DNA from: Hymenobacter lapidarius
Lineage (GTDB): Bacteria; Bacteroidota; Bacteroidia; Cytophagales; Hymenobacteraceae
DNA length: 59,326 nt
Reading direction: 5' to 3'
Assembly (NCBI RefSeq): GCF_001816145.1
Contig: NZ_MDZB01000100.1
Span: 1-59,326 of the forward strand
In this document: one piece after another, positions 52,081 to 59,326 of the stretch
How the letters are laid out: the number at the start of each line of letters is the position of its first letter
Numbering within the stretch: the stretch's first letter is position 1
The notes under the pieces: model-generated
Database searches by the model: none
The model's input: the letters and a program-made list of their open reading frames with translations, nothing else
Told to the model about the DNA's origin: nothing
Position numbers and translations under genes: made by a program

Positions 52081-52622
52081 ATATTTCGTCTTCCACTTCC
52101 CCGTCTGCCGGCACCTCGCAGCCCATTCCGGGTAGCCAGGGCCTCGTTGGGCCGGAACAGTTTACTTTTCTGGCCGATGTAATCCCCCAATTGGTCTGGA
52201 TAACGGACCCGACGGGGTTTCACACGTATTTCAATCAGCGCTGGACTGATTTCACCGGCTTCACCCTGGCCGACAGCGTGGGCCCGGACATGTGGAACAA
52301 CCTGCTGCACCCCGACGACCAGGCGCGCGCCCGCGAGGTGTGGGGCAGGTCCCTGGCTACGGGCGTCGATTACAACATTGAGTACCGCTTCAAGGCCAGG
52401 GATGGCTCCTACCGCTGGTTCCTGGGCCAGGCCCTGCCCCGGCGCGGCGACGATGGGCAGGTTATTGCCTGGTTTGGCACCTGCACCGACATTCACGAGC
52501 AGCGCCTGATGCTGGGCCAACTGGAAGCCGCTTACGCAGACCTCGAAGCCAAGGTGATGTTCCGAACCCTCGACCTGGAGCGAGAAGTGCAGGCACTCCG
52601 GCAACAGCTGGCGGGTAGTTAA
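52077..52622 (+). CDS. PAS domain protein with coiled-coil tail, no kinase domain
   Basis: This 181-residue protein has a PAS_3-type domain (about 28-145; FLADVIPQLVWITDPTGFHTYFNQRWTDFTG, YRFKARDGSYRWFLGQALP, FGTCTDIHEQ) and a short coiled coil to the end (AAYADLEAKVMFRTLDLEREVQALR). The tail looks like the start of a kinase linker, but there is no HisKA or ATPase domain. The start is GTG overlapping the previous stop. It may be a stand-alone sensor. Confidence 0.78.
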   Translation: MNISSSTSPSAGTSQPIPGSQGLVGPEQFTFLADVIPQLVWITDPTGFHTYFNQRWTDFTGFTLADSVGPDMWNNLLHPDDQARAREVWGRSLATGVDYNIEYRFKARDGSYRWFLGQALPRRGDDGQVIAWFGTCTDIHEQRLMLGQLEAAYADLEAKVMFRTLDLEREVQALRQQLAGS

Positions 52623-52648
52623 GGTTATTTTTGAAAATGTGATGAAGG

Positions 52649-52674
52649 TGGCCTCCGAAAGAGGCCGCTTTTCG
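52649..52674 (+). terminator. Terminator of the PAS operon
   Basis: GGCCTC and GAGGCC pair around CGAAA, followed by T-rich sequence. Confidence 0.65.
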
Positions 52675-52724
52675 TTTTAAGGCCCGGCGGCTTTCATTTT
52701 GGGGGCGGCCTTAATCAGCGTACT

Positions 52725-53698
52725 ATGAAAGCCGTCGTTATTCAAGAGCCCGGTGGGGCCGAGGTCCTGCAACTGCAAGACCGGAGCCGCCCGCAGCCCG
52801 CGCCCCATCAATTAATCGTGCGCGTGCTCGCGGCCGGGGTCAATCGGCCGGATGTGCTGATGCGGCAGGGCAAGTACGCCGGCAGCGGCGAGGTAAGCGG
52901 GCTGGTGCCGGGCTTGGAAATTGCGGGCATTGTGGAGCAGTGCGGCGCCGCCGTTGGGCGCTGGCGGGCGGGCGACGCAGTTTGTGCGCTTTTGCCTGCG
53001 GGCGGCTACGCCGACTTTGCCGTGGTTGACGCCCGGCATTGCCTGCCAGTGCCCGCGGGCCTTAGCATGATTGAGGCAGCGGCCCTCCCCGAAACCGTGT
53101 TTACGGTGTGGCACAACGTATTTCAGCGCGGGGCGTTGCAGGCCGGCGAAACGCTGCTGGTGCACGGGGGCAGCAGTGGCATTGGCACCACGGCCATTCA
53201 GCTGGCGAAGGCTCTGGGCAGCCGGGTTGCCATCACGGCCGGGGACGCGGCCAAGTGCGCGGCCTGCCTGGCGCTGGGGGCCGACTGGGCCATTAATTAC
53301 AAAACGGAAGATTTTGAGGAGATGCTCAAACAGGCGGGGGCAGACGTAATTCTCGACATGATTGGCGGCGAATACATCGCCAAAAACCTGCGCCTACTGA
53401 AGGACGACGGGCGCCTGGTGTTCATCAACGCCATGCAGGGAGCGGCGGGCGAATTCGACGCGTTGGAAGTGATGCGCCGCCGCCTGAGCATCACGGGAAG
53501 CACCCTGCGGCCCCGCTCCGACGAATTTAAGGCCGCGCTGGCCGCTGAAGTAGAACGGCAGGTGTGGCCGCTAATAGCCGCCGGCAAATTCCGCCCATTG
53601 ATTGACAAGACCTTCCCGCTGGCTGAGGCTGCGCGGCGCACCGCCTCATGGAAAGCAGCGCGCACATCGGTAAGATTGTACTGGAAACGGGGGCGTGA
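52725..53698 (+). CDS. NAD(P)H-quinone oxidoreductase (zeta-crystallin type), 3' frameshift
   Basis: This medium-chain reductase of the quinone oxidoreductase group has VLAAGVNRPDVLMRQGKY, a GLEIAGIVEQCG motif and the nucleotide-binding HGGSSGIGTTAIQLAKALG. It lacks the zinc Cys cluster. After LAEAAR the frame changes. The expected tail (HRLMESSAHIGKIVLETGA) is in another frame and ends at TGA 53696-53698. One base is missing near 53633-53640. The natural stop is supported by a strong terminator at 53705, which the frameshifted ORF would run through. Confidence 0.8.
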
Positions 53699-53704
53699 GG
53701 CTAT

Positions 53705-53752
53705 AAAAAGGCCCATTGCAAAGGGGCGAGCGCACTTGCAATGGGCCTTTTT
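53705..53752 (+). terminator. Strong terminator after the quinone oxidoreductase
   Basis: The arms 53705-53721 and 53736-53752 are perfect 17-bp complements, with A-tract and T-tract ends. It lies 6 bases after the inferred natural stop. Confidence 0.88.
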
Positions 53753-53784
53753 AAATATTCGTGAAATATCCTGTTACGTTAAAA

Positions 53785-53872
53785 CGTCATGCTGAGCTTG
53801 TCGAAGCATCTCTATTGCAATAGTAAATGAATTACCAGCGCGGTAGAGATGCTTGACAAGCTCAGCATGACG
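53785..53872. repeat. REP/MITE-like inverted repeat, copy B
   Basis: The arms 53785-53818 and 53840-53872 pair with about 3 differences. The core is ATGCTGAGCTTGTC.AAGCATCTCTA, and the loop resembles that of copy A (AGTAA...AATTACC). It lies between two convergent genes, with no coding effect. Confidence 0.8.
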
Positions 53873-53904
53873 GTCTTTTAGCTACAGCTACATCTGGTCG
53901 GCTG

Positions 53905-54516
53905 CTATGCCTGCTTTTTCCACTTAATGGTGCAGCCAATGGCTTTGGTTGAGTTGTTAGTCGCGGGCTTGCCGGCCATGATTTCGGTCATGGCATTTTC
54001 CACGTACTTGGTTTTCACCAAGGTGGCGTCTTCGGAATTATCATCGATGGCCCCGATATAGGAAACCACAAAATCGTTGCCCTGGCGCTGCAGCACGTAG
54101 AGCTGCGGAGTGCGGGTGGCCCCGTACGCCTTGGCTATTTTCTGGCTTTCGTCCTGTAGGTAGGGGAAGGCGTATTTTTTGGTTTGCATGGCGGCGTAGG
54201 AGTCGCCGGGGGCCACGCCGGGGTCGTTCGGGTTGATGGCCACTACGGGGTAGCCCTGGGAGGCGTATTTCTGGTTGAGGGCGATGATGCGGGCTTCATA
54301 GGCCTTGGCGTAGGGGCAGGTATTGCAGGTGAACACCACGATGTAGCCCTTGGCGGCTTTGTTGTCGGCCAGGGACACCATTTTGCCGTCGATGTTCTTC
54401 AGCTTGAAATCAGCGGCTTTGTCGCCCACCTGGTAGCCCTCGGATTGGGGACGCAGGACGAAGCTGCTCAGCAGCAGGACAAAACAGAGCAGGGAGAAAG
54501 GCAGTATTCTGTTCAT
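53905..54516 (-). CDS. Thioredoxin-family redoxin (AhpC/TSA-like), exported
   Basis: This 203-residue protein has an N-terminal signal (LPFSLLCFVLLLSSFVLRP) and a redoxin fold with VGDKAADFKLKNIDGK. The CxxC site is TCNTCPYAKAYEARI. Later segments are AINPNDPGVAPGDSY, FPYLQDESQKIAKAYG and TPQLYV. The conserved GCTIKWK ending is typical of this Bacteroidota group. It probably works in the periplasm. A second thioredoxin gene lies upstream, with 69 bases between. Confidence 0.85.
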   Translation of the reverse strand: MNRILPFSLLCFVLLLSSFVLRPQSEGYQVGDKAADFKLKNIDGKMVSLADNKAAKGYIVVFTCNTCPYAKAYEARIIALNQKYASQGYPVVAINPNDPGVAPGDSYAAMQTKKYAFPYLQDESQKIAKAYGATRTPQLYVLQRQGNDFVVSYIGAIDDNSEDATLVKTKYVENAMTEIMAGKPATNNSTKAIGCTIKWKKQA

Positions 54517-54585
54517 GGCAAGAAGACGTTTGGGTTGATGATAAGAAAGAGTCGGGGCGCAACTGGCTATGAACCTGCTGTTAAA

Positions 54586-55071
54586 TTACAAAAATCTCCG
54601 GAGGGCGGCCGTCAGCGCTGCCTTGGAAAGCTCCTGCTCGAAGGTGGCGCGCTGCTTGGTTTTGTTGTTGATTATGAGGGTGAAGGGGATGGAGCCCGTC
54701 CACTTGGCGTCTACCTGCCCCAGCCAGGAGTTTGGGTCGGTTTCGTCGAGAAGCACCACTTCGGACTTGAGGCCGCGCGCCTTCACGAAGGGCTTTACTT
54801 TTTTGTCCAGCTGCGAGGCATAGTCGAGGCTGACGAGCAGCACTTTCACTTTCTTATCGGCATTGGCGCTGCCGACCTGCTCGAAGTTGGGCAGCTCCTT
54901 CACGCAGGGGCCGCACCAGGTGGCCCAGAAATTGACCACGTAGGTGGTGTCGGTCTGCCGGGCCAGGCGCTTTTGCAGCTCAACAAACTTGATGACGGCC
55001 ACCTGCTGGCCGAAGCCGGGTACCGCCGCAAGTAGTCCGATGCCCAACAGCAAATATTTGAGAGAGAACAT
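54586..55071 (-). CDS. TlpA-like thioredoxin-domain protein
   Basis: This 161-residue exported protein has a signal peptide (LLLGIGLLAAVPGFGQ) and a TlpA-type thioredoxin domain with the active site FWATWCGPCVKELP. A cis-Pro follows in SIPFTLIINN. It is probably a periplasmic disulfide reductase. It reads in tandem with the redoxin gene at 53905 and may share its transcript. Confidence 0.88.
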   Translation of the reverse strand: MFSLKYLLLGIGLLAAVPGFGQQVAVIKFVELQKRLARQTDTTYVVNFWATWCGPCVKELPNFEQVGSANADKKVKVLLVSLDYASQLDKKVKPFVKARGLKSEVVLLDETDPNSWLGQVDAKWTGSIPFTLIINNKTKQRATFEQELSKAALTAALRRFL

Positions 55072-55196
55072 AATGAATACCGTTTGAGGCCCATCCGCGC
55101 CGAACCATACGGCGCAGGCAGGAGCAGTGTAACACAGACAGTGAATCCGGGCCAGAAGTTGCGCCCGCCAGGGGTGGAGCCGGCCGCCGGCCGCTT

Positions 55197-55204
55197 TACC
55201 TTTG
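55197..55204 (+). promoter_or_regulatory. Bacteroidota -7 box of ispG
   Basis: TACCTTTG matches TAnnTTTG exactly, 43 bases before the ispG ATG at 55248. Confidence 0.55.
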
Positions 55205-55247
55205 TGCCAGGGCGCAACTTTCGCCTTCCTTCCCTAGTTTTCGGGTT

Positions 55248-57235
55248 ATGAATAAAACGTATTGCCCCAGCCTGACCGAGTACAAGCGCCGTGTAGCCCG
55301 CGTGGTGAACATTGGCGATATTCCGCTGGGCGGCAATTATCCGATTCGGGTGCAGAGCATGACCACCGTGGACACCATGGACACCATGGGCTCGGTGGAG
55401 CAGACGCTGCGCATGGTGGAGGCCGGCTGCGAGTACGTGCGCATCACCGCGCCCAGCATGAAAGAGGCCCAGAACCTGCTGGAAATAAAGAAAGAGCTGC
55501 GCAAGCGCGGCTGCAACGTGCCGCTCATCGCCGACATCCACTTCACGCCCAACGCGCCGAGCTGGCGGCCCGCATCGTGGAAAAAGTACGCGTTAACCCC
55601 GGCAATTACGCCGACAAAAAGAAATTTGAAGAAATAGAATACACCGACGCCACCTACGCGGCCGAAGTGGAGCGCATCCGCGAGCGGTTCCGGCCGCTGG
55701 TTCAGATTTGCAAGCAGTACGGCACCGCCATGCGCATCGGCACCAACCACGGCTCACTGTCTGACCGTATTTTGAGTCGCTACGGCGATACCCCGCTCGG
55801 CATGGTGGAGTCGGCGCTGGAATTCCTGCGCCTGTGCGAGGAAGAAAACTACTACAACGTGGTGCTGAGCATGAAAGCCAGCAACACCCAGGTTATGGTG
55901 CAGGCCTACCGGATGCTGGTGCAGAAGCTCGACGAAGAGGGCCTGCAGCCCTATCCGCTGCACCTGGGCGTGACGGAGGCCGGGGAAGCCGAGGACGGCC
56001 GTATCAAGAGCGCCGTGGGCATCGGCACGCTGCTGGAAGACGGCCTGGGCGACACCGTACGCGTGAGCCTGACCGAAGCGCCCGAAGCCGAGGCCCCGGT
56101 GGCCAAAATGCTGATAGACCGGTACTCGCACCGAGCCGCGCAGGCCCAGCCCATTGCGCCAGTGGTGGGCGAGGAGCCCATCAACCCGTTTCAGTATTTC
56201 CGCCGCGTGACGCGGGAGGTCGAGAACATCGGCGGGGCCAATGTGCCCCGTGTTATCGCTGATTTGTCGCGTTTGGAGGGGATGGAATACGCAGACCTGC
56301 GCGCGGCCGGGCAGCTGTATTCGCCGTTTCTGGATAAGTTTCAGATGTCGGATTTGGGCGCCGACTATATCTATACCGGTCAGGTTCCGTCGCCTTTCAT
56401 GCTGCCCAATGGACTGAAGGAGATAGTGGACTACGGCGCCTGGCGCGACGCCGGCCACCGCGCCGACCATTTCCCCGTGCTCACGCAGGCCGAATACGCC
56501 GGGGCCGCTGAGAAGCACCCGACGCTGAATTTTGTGTTCCACAACCTGGCGTCTCTCACTGCCCCGGCCCTCAGTCAATTGCGCAAAGACCGCACCGTGG
56601 TGCTGTTTCTGTACACCGAAAATGCCCACGCCATGCCGGAAATCCGGCGCGCCTTTTTTGAGCTTATGAATGCGGGCGTTACCTGCCCGGTCATCATCAA
56701 CCGGCAGTACCCGGCCCTGAAAGACGAGGAAACCCAGCTCTACGCCGCTACCGACGTAGGCGGCCTGCTGCTCGACGGCCTCGGCGACGGCATCGTGCTG
56801 AGCACCGAGTTGCTGCCGGAGCGCCCCAAAGCTGAATGGCTCACGACCATCGACAGCCTGAACCAGCTCTCGTTCGGCATCTTGCAAGCGGCCCGCACCC
56901 GCATGAGCAAAACCGAATACATCAGCTGCCCCAGCTGCGGCCGTACCCTGTTTGACTTGCAGGAAACCACGGCCATGATTCGCAAGCGCACCGACCACCT
57001 CAAGGGCATCAAAATCGGCATCATGGGCTGCATCGTAAACGGCCCCGGCGAGATGGCCGACGCCGATTACGGCTACGTGGGCGTGGGAAAAGGCAAAATC
57101 GCCCTCTACCGCGGCCAGGAAGTCATCAAGAAATCAGTGCCCGAAGAACGGGCAGTGGATGACTTGATTGAGTTGATGCGCGAAGATGGGCGTTGGATTG
57201 AAAAGGAAGTGGTGGAGGAGCCGGTGGGGGCGTAG
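55248..57235 (+). CDS. ispG: 4-hydroxy-3-methylbut-2-enyl diphosphate synthase (IspG), three-domain type, frameshifted
   Basis: This Fe-S enzyme of the MEP isoprenoid pathway converts MEcPP to HMBPP. The TIM-barrel part starts at 55248 (KRRVARVVNIGDIPLGG, PIRVQSMTTVDT, PLIADIHFTPNA). The frame breaks near 55555, and the rest (ELAARIVEKVRVNPGNY onward) is in the next frame. A large inserted domain follows, as in plant and Bacteroidota IspG. The C-terminal 4Fe-4S domain has CPSCGRTLFDLQ and GIMGCIVNGPGEM. The combined length is about 660 residues. One base is missing in AACGCGCCGAG. ispG is normally essential when the MEP pathway is the only route, so a sequence error is likely. Confidence 0.88.
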
Positions 57236-57389
57236 GTGCTGAGCGTCTTTATACCTGTCGCGAGGTGAAATGATGTAGAGACGCAAGGATGCGTCTCTAC
57301 ATCGTATTCGTAAAGCACTTCGCAACGGCCACAATTGGCAACGGGCGCCCCGTTGCTGCCCACTCATTTCCCCGCACTTACCCCACCGC
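57236..57389. repeat. Spacer with a 13-bp hairpin repeat
   Basis: GATGTAGAGACGC (57272-57284) and GCGTCTCTACATC (57291-57303) are perfect complements around a 6-base loop. It resembles a dispersed intergenic repeat and could terminate ispG. No gene here. Confidence 0.7.
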
Positions 57390-59240
57390 ATGACCCTCTA
57401 CCAATCGCTCCAGCTGGCCCGCTCCGAAGAAGACGTTAAAGACGCCTACATCAAGGCGCTGAACCTGAAAGGGTACAGCAAAAACCTGATTGATATTCAG
57501 ACCAAGGAAGTGTGGTTTGAGGCTAAGGAAGGCCACCGGCACTCCACCTACGCCATGTTTACGCAGCTGATGCACTACGTGCAGCAGGCTCTGAACAAGG
57601 GCGAATACGTGCCGCCGCTGCTCGCGGTGATTGACACGCAGAAGGCCGCGATTATGAAAAGCGCGGACGTGATTCCCTTCCTCGCCAAAAAAACCATCAA
57701 GTGGGGCCGCAGCGCCAGCGGCTACACCCAGGAAGCCCTCGATGCCGTGTCGGCCCACATCGGCACCTACTTCGTCTCCTTCCGGATGGAGACCCACGAG
57801 CAGGAGTTCATCAGCACCATCCAGGGCGCCATTGCCTCGGGCGACATCATCCGCGTCGCCATCACGCCCGACAACCTGAAACAGGTGTTCGACAAGTGGG
57901 TGGCCATGATTGGGGCCGAGATTAACGACGTGGCCCCGGAAGAATACGCCCTGCTCTTCTTCGCCGACATCATGAGCGACGGCACCGTGAGCACCCACGC
58001 CAGCCTGCCGGCCGAGCTGCTGCACCGCGGCGGCAAGCCCCTTTTCGCGCTGGGCGGCAAGCTCTACGAGCTGGGCAGCCACGAGGGCTACCGACGCTTC
58101 TGGGCCATTTACCACCGCCCGCCCGACGCCGCCTACCGCAACTACCTGCTGGAACGCCGCGACAGCCTGATTCCGCTCGACGAGCGCAGCTTCAAAGGCG
58201 CCTACTACACGCCGCTGCACGTAGTGGACAAGGCCTACGACAAGCTCACCGACTTGCTGGGCAAGAGCTGGCAGCGCGACTACCTGGTGTGGGACATGTG
58301 CTGCGGCGTGGGCAACCTGGAAGTGAAGCACAGCAACCACCGCAACATCTACATGAGCACCCTGGACGCGGCGGACGTGGACGTGATGAAAGCCACCAAA
58401 ACCTGCGCCGCCGCCACCCGCTTCCAGTACGATTACCTCAACGACGACATTGCCGAAGACGGTAGCATTGATTACCGCCTGACCAACAAAGTCCCCGCCG
58501 CCCTGCGCAACGCCATTGCGGACGGAAAGAAAATTCTGGTGCTGATAAATCCGCCGTATGCGGAGGCCGCGAACTCACAAGGGAACGAAGGCAAAACGGA
58601 CGTGGCAACTACCAAAATAGCGAAGGGAATGGTCGGGTACGGCTTCGCATCGCGAGAATTGTTCACCCAGTTTCTGGTACGTATTTCTCATGAAATGCCT
58701 ACGGCAACGGTGGCGATGTTTAGTACTTTGAAACACGTGGTAGCACCAAACTTTGAGAAGTTCCGCATTTTATGGAACGCAGTGTATATGGATGGCTTCG
58801 TTATACATAGCAAAGCGTTTGATGGTATAAAAGGAAACTTCCCTATTGGTTTTTTGATTTGGAAACTCAATCAGAATGCAAAAAATAAAACTCCTATCAC
58901 GGAAATTGTCGCAGAAGTCCTGACTAAAAGCGGGGAGCCCATCGGGGAAAAGCGCTTTTACAATATTAGTAGCATGTCTTTTTTAGGTAATTGGATGCCT
59001 CGCCTAAAGACGAACACCACGAATATTCCACTGAAGAATGCGGTGACGCCCCAACTAAATCATGCGAAGGTGACGGCATGGATTGATACGGCGATTGGCT
59101 ACATGTACTGTAACAGCAATGATATGCAGAATGCCGCTACCCAAACGGCCATCACTTCATCTGTTTTCAGTACTGGCAACGGCTTTTACGTGCTGCGCGA
59201 AAACCTTTGGCAGGTAGCTATTATCTTGGCGGTGGTCTGA
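57390..59240 (+). CDS. Type IIG-like restriction-modification enzyme, C-terminus lost at an apparent IS
   Basis: This 616-residue ORF combines a putative N-terminal nuclease and an adenine methyltransferase. The N-terminal nuclease-like motif has D35 (LIDIQTKEVW) and E44-A-K46 (FEAKEG), a PD-(D/E)xK pattern. The SAM motif I is D302-MCCGVGN, and the catalytic motif is N387-P-P-Y390. The C-terminus ends abruptly in VLRENLWQVAIILAVV. Enzymes of this type usually continue for a few hundred residues with target recognition. The stop lies at an apparent IS left end. The codon usage becomes more AT-rich from about 58540. The truncation probably inactivates it. Confidence 0.75.
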   Translation: MTLYQSLQLARSEEDVKDAYIKALNLKGYSKNLIDIQTKEVWFEAKEGHRHSTYAMFTQLMHYVQQALNKGEYVPPLLAVIDTQKAAIMKSADVIPFLAKKTIKWGRSASGYTQEALDAVSAHIGTYFVSFRMETHEQEFISTIQGAIASGDIIRVAITPDNLKQVFDKWVAMIGAEINDVAPEEYALLFFADIMSDGTVSTHASLPAELLHRGGKPLFALGGKLYELGSHEGYRRFWAIYHRPPDAAYRNYLLERRDSLIPLDERSFKGAYYTPLHVVDKAYDKLTDLLGKSWQRDYLVWDMCCGVGNLEVKHSNHRNIYMSTLDAADVDVMKATKTCAAATRFQYDYLNDDIAEDGSIDYRLTNKVPAALRNAIADGKKILVLINPPYAEAANSQGNEGKTDVATTKIAKGMVGYGFASRELFTQFLVRISHEMPTATVAMFSTLKHVVAPNFEKFRILWNAVYMDGFVIHSKAFDGIKGNFPIGFLIWKLNQNAKNKTPITEIVAEVLTKSGEPIGEKRFYNISSMSFLGNWMPRLKTNTTNIPLKNAVTPQLNHAKVTAWIDTAIGYMYCNSNDMQNAATQTAITSSVFSTGNGFYVLRENLWQVAIILAVV

Positions 59241-59326
59241 TATAAGGTGAAATGCGTATTGGGGGTTATGGTTTATACGCAACACTATTGCGCCGCCTGC
59301 GGCAGTGAACAGATTCGGCGCAATGG
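59231..59326 (+). mobile_element. Left end of an insertion sequence (IS1-like?), continues beyond the window
   Basis: From about 59231 (GGTGGTCTGATATAAGG) the sequence stops resembling a methyltransferase. An ORF with a zinc ribbon, as in InsA proteins of IS1-type elements, starts at 59268. The boundary, the inverted repeat and the target duplication cannot be verified because the right end is missing. Confidence 0.55.
59268..59326 (+). CDS. Partial transposase/InsA-like zinc-ribbon ORF
   Basis: Only the first 19 residues are visible: MVYTQHYCAACGSEQIRRN. The CxxC in YCAACGSEQI is like the first half of the zinc ribbon in IS1-type InsA. It is truncated by the window end, so the family is only suggested. 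Confidence 0.45.
   Translation, partial: MVYTQHYCAACGSEQIRRN

Noticed and set aside
55248..55640. Programmed frameshift in ispG
   Set aside because: There is no slippery heptamer or other stimulating element at the break, and IspG is not known to be expressed in this way.
55754..56998. 414-codon ORF opposite ispG
   Set aside because: It is antisense to the clear IspG sequence and contains no recognisable motif.

Overview
The window looks like chromosomal DNA from a GC-rich member of the Bacteroidota, most like Hymenobacter or a close Cytophagales relative. The evidence is the TAnnTTTG-type promoter boxes, C-terminal type IX secretion (T9SS) sorting domains, a large three-domain IspG, a type III glutamine synthetase, a Cys-rich PSP1/RicT protein, and GWxTD, DUF2723 and GxxExxY proteins. 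No rRNA, tRNA or CRISPR array was found. Most of the window is ordinary chromosomal backbone; the interest lies in inserted repeats, broken genes and the disrupted right edge.

Layout. 1-2638: an osmolyte-type ABC importer (ATPase, then a permease fused to a circularly permuted binding protein, broken by a frameshift), ending in an array of mini-hairpins. 2757-6069: DUF1028 protein, M28 peptidase and bacilliredoxin, with a perfect 34-bp inverted repeat. 6144-9381: EamA transporter and recQ, with a GxxExxY cassette flanked by inverted repeats wedged between them. 9707-11893: sugar-nucleotide genes (kdsD, mannose-1-P guanylyltransferase). 12006-14556: rlmB/GWxTD cluster. 14945-16756: three tandem lipoprotein paralogues. 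16893-24529: DUF2723 glycosyltransferase, cupredoxin with a T9SS tail, birA, rsfS, ftsH. 24660-28455: LUD protein, lpxH, a beta-propeller-like protein and a Zn alcohol dehydrogenase. 28641-33311: S8 peptidase-like T9SS cargo and two M57 (HEIGH-type) metallopeptidases. 33686-38279: ricT, a lipoprotein, fahA, and nfu-mrp for Fe-S transfer. 38479-44917: GH2 enzyme, a protein usually labelled AsnB, an ABC permease, a broken DUF3298-like gene and an HTH/coiled-coil protein. 45141-50847: mtaB, an LTA-synthase-like enzyme, and glnN. 50996-57235: small hypotheticals, a PAS protein, a quinone oxidoreductase, two thioredoxin-fold proteins and ispG. 57390-end: a type IIG-like restriction-modification gene cut short at an apparent insertion sequence that runs off the window.

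How the genes relate. Envelope building is a recurrent theme: Kdo and GDP-mannose precursors, lipid A (lpxH), protein O-glycosylation (DUF2723), an LTA-synthase-like transferase and secreted T9SS proteins. Fe-S handling also recurs (mrp-nfu, ricT, ispG, mtaB).

Quality caution. Four genes (permease-SBP fusion, one M57 peptidase, quinone oxidoreductase, ispG) are interrupted by what look like single-base indels. ispG should be essential, so at least some of these may be sequence errors. Two other genes (GxxExxY, DUF3298-like) carry in-frame nonsense codons, which indel errors would not explain.
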